Position numbers and translations under genes: made by a program
Assembly (NCBI GenBank): GCA_021156245.1
Contig: JAJNBO010000200.1
Span: 1-5,630, forward strand
Length of the DNA: 5,630 nucleotides
Source: Ramlibacter sp.
GTDB lineage: Bacteria > Pseudomonadota > Gammaproteobacteria > Burkholderiales > Burkholderiaceae_C
Direction: 5' to 3'
In this document: positions 1 to 5,630 of the stretch, piece after piece
How the letters are laid out: each line of letters begins with the position of its first letter
Position numbering within the stretch: the stretch's first letter is position 1
The notes under the pieces: generated by a model
The model's database searches: none
What the model saw: the letters and a program-made list of their open reading frames with translations, nothing else
What the model was told of the DNA's origin: nothing

Positions 1-138
1 TTCGCGCACGCGCCGCGCGGCATCCGCATCCGTGGCCAGGCGCGCCTCGACCGCCGCGCGGCGGCCGGCGTCGAGCTGGCCGTCCACGTAGGCGTGCAGG
101 TCGGCGTCGTCGGGCAGGGCGCTGGTGTCGTCTTTCAT
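1..138 (-). CDS. Probable anti-sigma factor, N-terminal part (runs off left edge)
   Basis: This is the first 46 codons of a reverse-strand gene that starts with ATG at 138 and continues beyond base 1. The visible protein begins MKDDTSALPDDADLHAYVDG and continues with an acidic, alanine- and arginine-rich helical stretch containing the pattern LDAGRRAAVEARLATDADAA. An N-terminal 'D-x-x-L-x-A-Y-V-D-G-x-L' followed by 'R...V...L..D...A..V' is typical of the cytoplasmic domain of membrane-bound anti-sigma factors that hold ECF sigma factors inactive. No HxxxCxxC zinc motif is visible in this part, and the expected transmembrane segment would lie outside the window. It begins 10 bases after the stop of the sigma gene, has no strong Shine-Dalgarno, and is probably translated by coupling. 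The position directly after an ECF sigma gene supports the assignment. It is partial only because of the window edge. Confidence 0.8.
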   Translation of the reverse strand, partial: MKDDTSALPDDADLHAYVDGQLDAGRRAAVEARLATDADAARRVRE

Positions 139-148
139 GGTCGGTTCG

Positions 149-679
149 TCACTTCAGCCGGCGCAGCGCCGGGGCCGCTCCCGCGGCAGGCGGGCGACCA
201 TCCATCAGTTCGCGCAGGCGGGTGCGCGCCCGCGAGAGCCGCGACATCACCGTGCCGATCGGCACGCCGGTGATGCGGGCGATGTCCTCGTAGCGCAGAT
301 CCTGCAGCGAGGCGAGCAGAAGCACCTCGCGCTGGTCGGCGGGCAGGCGCAGCAGGCAGCGCTGCAGGTCCAGCACCTGTTCCGCACCGCCGCCCGACAC
401 GGTGAAATCCTGCGCGGCCTCCTCGACGTCCATGTCCACCCGCCCGGCCTGTTGCCGCACCGCGCGGCGTGCGCCGTCGACGAACAGGTTGTGCATGAGC
501 GTGAACAGCCAGGCCCTCAGGTCGCTGCCGGCAGCCCAGAGCTGCCACCGCTCGCAAGCGCGCTCCAGCGTGTCCTGCACCAGGTCGTCAGCGTTCCACG
601 CGTCGCCCGTCAGGGAGCGGGCATAGCGGCGCAGCGCGGGGATGTGTCCGACCAGGCTCTGCGGAGCGGCGGTGGGCAT
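149..679 (-). CDS. ECF-family RNA polymerase sigma factor (sigma-70 family)
   Basis: This 176-aa protein has the normal length and two-domain build of an extracytoplasmic-function sigma factor, which directs RNA polymerase to a small set of stress or envelope promoters. Region 2 covers about residues 10-75, with the core-binding and -10 recognition stretch containing ADDLVQDTLERA (30-41) and the following LRAWLFTLMHNLFVD (54-68). Region 4 covers about residues 107-160, with LPADQREVLLL (112-122) and the helix-turn-helix YEDIARITGVPIGTVMSRLSRAR (130-152), which would read the -35 element. The short linker is rich in acidic residues. The ATG at 679 is preceded by a GGAA about 9 bases upstream that overlaps the stop of the gene before it; the gap is 6 bases. 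It is the third gene of a four-gene reverse-strand cassette, followed by its probable anti-sigma factor. I cannot assign it to a specific ECF group or name the signal it responds to. Confidence 0.95.
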   Translation of the reverse strand: MPTAAPQSLVGHIPALRRYARSLTGDAWNADDLVQDTLERACERWQLWAAGSDLRAWLFTLMHNLFVDGARRAVRQQAGRVDMDVEEAAQDFTVSGGGAEQVLDLQRCLLRLPADQREVLLLASLQDLRYEDIARITGVPIGTVMSRLSRARTRLRELMDGRPPAAGAAPALRRLK

Positions 680-685
680 GCGCGT

Positions 686-979
686 TTATTCCAGCTCGAT
701 GGGCCGCGACACTGGCGCCTCCGGCCAGCTCTGGCGGATCAGCAAGTCCAGGCGCATCACCTTGCGCAGCCCTTCGAGCTCGCCATGCCGCTGGATCAGC
801 GCTTCGAGCAAGGGCTTGCGCAGCAGGCACAACATGGGCAGGTCGGCGGCCGCGATCGCCCGCCCGAGCGGACCGGCATACGCCGGAGCCACTTCAGCCA
901 GCAGGAGCTGCATGGCGTGGCGCGCCGGCCCGGGGTCCGTTCCCGGAGCGGGCTGGGGGACGCCACGCCGCCATTCCAT
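686..979 (-). CDS. Uncharacterised 97-aa protein of the ECF sigma cassette
   Basis: I do not recognise this family. The protein is 97 aa with a proline-rich, charged N-terminus (MEWRRGVPQPAPGTDPGP). A mostly helical body follows, with a leucine- and alanine-rich segment at about 24-56 and the amphipathic stretch LLEALIQRHGELEGLRKVMR at about 57-76. It has one cysteine (about residue 51), no signal peptide and no obvious membrane segment, so it is probably cytoplasmic. Coding is supported by strong G/C preference at third positions in this frame, and by its exact fit between neighbours: it starts one base after the lipoprotein stop (TGA-G-ATG) and ends 6 bases before the sigma ATG. Translation is therefore probably coupled along the cassette. 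Its position suggests a part in the sigma regulatory circuit or in maturation of the lipoprotein, but that is inference from context only. Confidence 0.75.
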   Translation of the reverse strand: MEWRRGVPQPAPGTDPGPARHAMQLLLAEVAPAYAGPLGRAIAAADLPMLCLLRKPLLEALIQRHGELEGLRKVMRLDLLIRQSWPEAPVSRPIELE

Positions 980-980
980 C

Positions 981-1352
981 TCACGGCCGCGCCAGGCGCC
1001 ACACGTTGTTCACGCCGTCACCCGTGCGGTCGCCGGGCTTGGCGTCGCGCACCCAGTAGTACACCGGCTTGCCGCGGTAAGCCCATTGGCGGGAGCCGTC
1101 GTCACGCACGACCACGGACCAGTCGCCGCCGCCCGTTTGCCCGGGTCCCGCCATGAGCGGGGGCCAGTTGGTCGCGCACTGGCCGTTGCACGCCGACTTG
1201 CCGGAGGCCACCGTATCGCGGTCGAAGGTGTACAGGGTCATGCCGTTGGGGCCGACGAAGACGCCGTCCGAAACGCGGGCCGGGCCGCCGGTGGTGGCGC
1301 AGGCGGCGAGCAGGACGGCGCAGGCGAAGGAAGGGAGCAGGGCGAGGCGCAT
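981..1352 (-). CDS. COG4315-type lipoprotein with secreted repeats (Lipoprotein_15-like)
   Basis: The protein is 123 aa from the chosen start. It opens with a lipoprotein signal peptide (MRLALLPSFACAVLLAAC), with lipobox LAAC at 15-18 and Cys18 as the predicted lipidated residue. The mature part carries two copies of the short 'secreted repeat' of this family: the first at about 37-66 (NGMTLYTFDRD, then C-x3-C at 55/59 and WPP), the second at about 84-118 (DGSRQWAYRGKPVYYW, then PGDRTGDGVNNVW). The family is exported, often outer-membrane anchored, and of unknown biochemical role. I chose ATG 1352 over upstream in-frame ATGs at 1391 and 1427 because a GGAG lies 7 bases before it, the signal peptide then begins at residue 1, and a predicted promoter overlaps the upstream starts. 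It is the first gene of the sigma cassette, consistent with being a target and possible sensor partner of that sigma factor. Confidence 0.9.
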   Translation of the reverse strand: MRLALLPSFACAVLLAACATTGGPARVSDGVFVGPNGMTLYTFDRDTVASGKSACNGQCATNWPPLMAGPGQTGGGDWSVVVRDDGSRQWAYRGKPVYYWVRDAKPGDRTGDGVNNVWRLARP

Positions 1353-1392
1353 GGCGGTTCTCCAGTTGGGGGCGAAGCTGTTCCTGCTCATG

Positions 1393-1418
1393 AACGATCC
1401 GGGAAGGCTCCCTATTCC
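1393..1418 (-). promoter_or_regulatory. Candidate ECF-sigma promoter of the lipoprotein/sigma cassette
   Basis: Read on the reverse strand, GGAATA (1418-1413) and CGTT (1396-1393) are separated by exactly 16 bases. This resembles the general ECF promoter form, a GGAA-type -35 and a CGT-type -10 with a 16-17 base spacer. A transcript would start near 1387, giving a leader of about 35 bases with a GGAG Shine-Dalgarno before the lipoprotein ATG at 1352. It lies between smpB and the cassette, where an autoregulated promoter would be expected. Short degenerate elements like these occur by chance, so the call rests mainly on placement. Confidence 0.4.
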
Positions 1419-1434
1419 CCGGAGCACGGATTTT

Positions 1435-1908
1435 TCAGCGATGCCGCTGTTTCATGAAGCGCTCCACCTCGCGTTTGCCTTCGCGGTCCTTGATGGTGTC
1501 GCGCTTGTCGTGTTCGGCCTTGCCCTTGGCCAGGGCGATCTCGCACTTGATCTTCCCCTCCTTCCAGTACAGCTGCAAGGGCACGAGGGTGTGGCCCTTC
1601 TGCTCCACCTTGCCGATCAGGCGGCGGATCTGGTCCTTGTGCAACAGGAGCTTCTTCGTACGCGCGGTTTCGGGATTGACGTGCGTGGAGGCCGTCTTCA
1701 GGGGGTTGATCTGGCAGCCGATCAGCCACAGCTCGCCCTCCCGGATGACGACGTAGCCATCCGTGAGCTGCGCCTTGCCTTCCCGGGCGGCCTTGACTTC
1801 CCAGCCTTGCAGCACCACGCCGGCCTCGAACTTCTCCTCGAAGAAGTAGTTGTAGGCAGCCTTCTTGTTGTCGGCGATGCGGGCGGGCGATTCTTTTCTT
1901 GTCGACAT
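1435..1908 (-). CDS. smpB: SsrA-binding protein SmpB
   Basis: This is a 157-aa protein of family-typical length (E. coli SmpB is 160 aa). SmpB binds the tRNA-like part of tmRNA and brings it with EF-Tu to ribosomes stalled on broken messages, where tmRNA adds a degradation tag and lets the ribosome recycle. Hallmarks seen are the N-terminal [17 protein letters not shown] (14-30), [14 protein letters not shown] (35-48), the oligonucleotide-binding barrel with [15 protein letters not shown] (76-90), and the basic C-terminal tail [15 protein letters not shown] (129-143), which enters the empty mRNA channel. It starts at ATG 1908, with no strong Shine-Dalgarno, and is divergent from ratA across 59 bases. 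No convincing terminator follows its stop, so some transcripts may continue into the lipoprotein gene 82 bases downstream. The tmRNA gene ssrA is not in the window. Confidence 0.98.
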   Translation of the reverse strand: MSTRKESPARIADNKKAAYNYFFEEKFEAGVVLQGWEVKAAREGKAQLTDGYVVIREGELWLIGCQINPLKTASTHVNPETARTKKLLLHKDQIRRLIGKVEQKGHTLVPLQLYWKEGKIKCEIALAKGKAEHDKRDTIKDREGKREVERFMKQRHR

Positions 1909-1939
1909 GAACTGACAGGTTGGGCCGATGGCGGCTCTC

Positions 1940-1945
1940 TACAAT
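1940..1945 (+). promoter_or_regulatory. Probable -10 box for ratA-rnfH
   Basis: TACAAT matches the sigma-70 -10 consensus at five of six positions. It lies 22 bases before the ratA ATG, giving a short leader of roughly 16 bases. No good -35 hexamer is seen at 16-18 bases: TTGGGC at 1920 is only 14 bases away and CTGACA at 1912 is 22 bases away. The same TACAAT hexamer precedes guaB in this window. Confidence 0.45.
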
Positions 1946-1967
1946 CCCGCGGGTCTGCCATTCTCCT

Positions 1968-2408
1968 ATGAAAACCGTCCACAAGTCCGTCCTCATCTGG
2001 TACAGCGCCGAGGAGATGTTCGCGCTGGTCACCGACGTGGCGAAGTACTGCGAGTTCCTCCCCTGGTGCGACCGCGCCAGCGTGCTGGCCGTGGAGCCGG
2101 ACGGCATGAAGGCGGAGGTCGGCATCGCCTTTGGCGGCATCCACCAGACCTTCACCACCCGCAACACGCACGTGCCGGGGCGGGAGGTCCGCATGAAGCT
2201 GGTGGACGGGCCTTTCTCCAACCTCGATGGCAGCTGGAAGTTCACGCCGCTCGGGCAGCCCGGCCAGCGCGCCTGCAAGGTCACCCTGGAGCTGCACTAC
2301 AGCTTCAAGAGCGCGGCGCTCGCGGCAGTGGTCGGCCCGGTGTTCGACAAGATCGCGGGCAACCTGGTCGACGCGTTCGTCAAGCGCGCCGAGCAGGTGT
2401 ATGGCTGA
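1968..2408 (+). CDS. ratA: RatA / Coq10-type START-domain protein
   Basis: This 146-aa single-domain protein belongs to the polyketide cyclase/START superfamily, in the RatA (YfjG)/Coq10 group. Family signatures are the opening KTVHKSVLIWYSAEEMFALV, then YCEFLPWC (27-34), the central FGGIHQTFTTRN (55-66), DGPFSNLDGSWKF (80-92), and the C-terminal helix VFDKIAGNLVDAFVKRAEQVYG (125-146). Relatives bind hydrophobic ligands; the mitochondrial homologue Coq10 supports ubiquinone function. E. coli RatA was reported to interfere with 50S-30S subunit association and was named as a toxin, although a housekeeping role in quinone handling is equally plausible here. I chose ATG 1968 because homologues start with M-K/P-x-V; the extra 16 upstream codons have no family-like sequence and overlap the putative promoter. 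The Shine-Dalgarno is poor. It is followed after 6 bases by rnfH and is divergent from smpB, as in E. coli. Confidence 0.93.
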   Translation: MKTVHKSVLIWYSAEEMFALVTDVAKYCEFLPWCDRASVLAVEPDGMKAEVGIAFGGIHQTFTTRNTHVPGREVRMKLVDGPFSNLDGSWKFTPLGQPGQRACKVTLELHYSFKSAALAAVVGPVFDKIAGNLVDAFVKRAEQVYG

Positions 2409-2414
2409 AGTCGC

Positions 2415-4836
<2,422 letters not shown>

Positions 4837-4857
4837 GCAGCTTCGGCAGGTCCACGC

Positions 4858-4887
4858 AAAAAGGCCAGAATTTTCTGGCCTTTTTTG
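4858..4887 (+). terminator. Rho-independent terminator after guaB
   Basis: A near-perfect hairpin has its left arm at 4858-4869 (five A then GGCCAGA) and its right arm at 4874-4885 (TCTGGCC then T-run), with a 4-base loop. The right side runs into six T residues. It begins 21 bases after the guaB stop. The matching A-tract on the left means it could also stop transcription arriving on the reverse strand. It separates guaB from the toxin-antitoxin genes. Confidence 0.92.
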
Positions 4888-4897
4888 TTCCTTGCGC

Positions 4898-4903
4898 TAA
4901 AAT
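4898..4903 (+). promoter_or_regulatory. Probable -10 box of the toxin-antitoxin operon
   Basis: TAAAAT matches the -10 consensus at five of six positions and lies 30 bases before the antitoxin ATG. It stands directly after the guaB terminator, where an independent promoter is required. No clear -35 is seen; the 17-base position falls within the right arm of the terminator hairpin. Confidence 0.4.
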
Positions 4904-4905
4904 CA

Positions 4906-4935
4906 GGCCAGATTCACCCGCAGTCGAGCCAGAAT
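4906..4935 (+). repeat. Short direct repeats before the antitoxin (possible operator)
   Basis: GGCCAGATT at 4906-4914 and AGCCAGAAT at 4927-4935 are near-identical and 21 bases apart, about two helical turns. A third copy, GGCCAGAAT, begins at 4863 inside the terminator arm, 43 bases before the first of these. The last copy overlaps the antitoxin start codon. Phd/YefM antitoxins repress their own operons by binding short repeats near the promoter, so these are candidate sites, but the copies are short and chance is not excluded. Confidence 0.3.
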
Positions 4936-5245
4936 GCAGACCGTTCCCATCCACCAGGCCAAGAGCCAGCTCTCCGAGTTGATCCGTGCCGTGGAAAACG
5001 GCGAAGAGGTCGTCCTCACCCGCCACGGCAAGCGCGTCATCCGCCTGATCAAGGAGCCGGAGACGGAGCAACCGAGCATCGAGGCGCGCCGGCAGGCCAT
5101 CCTGCAGGAGCTCGAAGCCTTGCGCAGCAAGGTCGGTCGCGGCGAGCCCCGCTTCCAGGAGCTGTGGGAAGAACACAAGCGCGAGCGCGATGCGCGCGGC
5201 GACGGCTGGACCGACGAACCCAAGGTGCCCCGTGCTGGTCGTTGA
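4934..5245 (+). CDS. Phd/YefM-family antitoxin
   Basis: This 103-aa protein has a typical Phd/YefM N-terminal DNA-binding and dimerisation domain: MQTVPIHQAKSQLSELIRAV (1-20) followed by NGEEVVLTRHGKRVIRLIK (22-40). In this family that domain binds the operon's own promoter, while a flexible C-terminal tail wraps around the toxin and neutralises it. Here the tail is charged and helical (about 48-90, with FQELWEEHKRERDARGDGW at 74-92). At 103 aa it is somewhat longer than the usual 75-90. The ATG at 4934 starts exactly at the conserved domain; the upstream Shine-Dalgarno is weak (a CGAG about 6 bases before). Its last 14 bases overlap the toxin gene, which starts at GTG 5232 in another frame, so the two are co-transcribed and probably translationally coupled. 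Base composition resembles its neighbours, giving no clear sign of recent transfer. Confidence 0.92.
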   Translation: MQTVPIHQAKSQLSELIRAVENGEEVVLTRHGKRVIRLIKEPETEQPSIEARRQAILQELEALRSKVGRGEPRFQELWEEHKRERDARGDGWTDEPKVPRAGR

Positions 5246-5630
5246 CGCCTCCGCCTTCGCGAGCTGGGCCTTCCCGGACGAAGCCGGCGACAAGGTGTCG
5301 CAGGCGCTGATCCGCGTCATCACGGAAGAAGAGAGCGCCACCAGTGCGGCGATCTTCCCGCTGGAGGCACTGCATGCCGCCGGCCGCGCGCTGGCCCGCG
5401 GCCGTTTCACGCCCAGCGTGCACCAGCACGTGCTGCGGCTGCTCAGCCGCCTGCCCGTCGCGCTCGCTCCCATGCGCGTGTCCCCGCTCGAGTTCTGGAA
5501 CTGGTCGCAGTCGCTCGAGCTCACGCCTTACGACGCCGCGTACCTGAAGGTCGCGGTCGACCTGAAAGCCCCTCTCGTCACGATGGACCGCGCCTTGCAG
5601 CGCGCCTGCCTCAAGCTCGAACATCCCCTG
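5232..5630 (+). CDS. vapC: PIN-domain toxin, VapC family (open at right edge)
   Basis: Reading from GTG 5232, 133 codons stay open to the end of the window. The protein begins (M)LVVDASAFASWAFPDEAG and has the PIN-domain RNase layout. Acidic metal-binding residues sit at Asp5 (VVDAS), Glu45 (FPLEALHAAG), Asp101 (LTPYDAAYL, 97-105) and Asp119 (LVTMDRAL, 115-122). VapC enzymes cut specific RNAs, often tRNAs or rRNA, and are silenced by the partner antitoxin. VapC proteins are usually about 125-145 aa, so only a few codons and the stop are probably missing. The start rests on AAGG at 5222-5225, 6 bases before the GTG, on the family N-terminus, and on the 14-base overlap with the antitoxin gene. 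All four catalytic positions are intact, so the toxin is predicted to be active. Confidence 0.9.
   Translation, partial: MLVVDASAFASWAFPDEAGDKVSQALIRVITEEESATSAAIFPLEALHAAGRALARGRFTPSVHQHVLRLLSRLPVALAPMRVSPLEFWNWSQSLELTPYDAAYLKVAVDLKAPLVTMDRALQRACLKLEHPL

Noticed and set aside
125..1156. 343-codon forward open frame opposite the sigma cassette
   Set aside because: It is antisense to the sigma factor and the 97-aa gene, low-complexity in composition, and resembles no protein family.
1353..1427. Longer N-terminus for the lipoprotein (ATG 1427 or 1391)
   Set aside because: It would bury the signal peptide behind 13-25 extra residues, lacks a good Shine-Dalgarno and overlaps the predicted promoter; ATG 1352 has a GGAG at 7 bases.
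1409..1434. Hairpin after smpB as a terminator
   Set aside because: The stem is only about 5 bp with a long loop and no T-run on the reverse strand; it is more likely incidental to the promoter elements there.
1153..1971. 272-codon forward open frame across smpB
   Set aside because: It is antisense to the unmistakable smpB; its Leu/Val-rich translation mirrors the complement of smpB.

Overview
The window is a GC-rich bacterial chromosome segment, densely packed with genes. The order smpB (reverse) / ratA-rnfH (forward) / DUF4124 gene (reverse) / guaB (forward), the strongly G/C-biased third codon positions and the TACAAT-type -10 boxes suggest a betaproteobacterium, most likely Burkholderiales and probably Comamonadaceae-like (Ramlibacter, Variovorax and relatives). 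That placement is an inference from gene order and protein style; no database search was run.

Layout. (1) Positions 1-1352, reverse strand, hold a compact four-gene ECF sigma cassette. In transcription order it contains a COG4315-type lipoprotein with secreted repeats (1352-981), a 97-aa protein of unknown function (979-686), an ECF sigma-70 factor (679-149) and the N-terminus of a probable anti-sigma factor (138 to beyond the left edge). Gaps between genes are 1, 6 and 10 bases. An ECF-like promoter (GGAATA-N16-CGTT) lies just before the lipoprotein gene. (2) Positions 1435-1908, reverse, hold smpB, the tmRNA-binding protein of trans-translation; no clear terminator separates it from the sigma cassette. 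(3) Positions 1968-2747, forward, hold ratA and rnfH, divergent from smpB; this neighbourhood also occurs in E. coli (smpB / ratA-ratB). (4) Positions 2749-3243, reverse, hold an exported DUF4124 protein whose stop lies one base from the rnfH stop. (5) Positions 3367-4836, forward, hold guaB (IMP dehydrogenase), with its own promoter and Shine-Dalgarno, closed by a strong hairpin terminator. (6) Positions 4934-5630, forward, hold a Phd/YefM antitoxin gene and a PIN-domain (VapC-type) toxin gene. The toxin starts at a GTG inside the antitoxin gene and is still open at the right edge.

How the parts work together. The core consists of conserved housekeeping genes: ribosome rescue, a START/Coq10-like protein, and guanine nucleotide synthesis. 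It is flanked by two accessory modules, an envelope-type ECF signalling cassette on the left and a toxin-antitoxin pair placed directly after the guaB terminator on the right. No intergenic stretch exceeds about 125 bases. I see no RNA gene, insertion sequence, CRISPR array or attachment site. No clearly new system stands out. The points most worth following up are the uncharacterised 97-aa member of the sigma cassette with its predicted autoregulated promoter, and the control region of the toxin-antitoxin pair.
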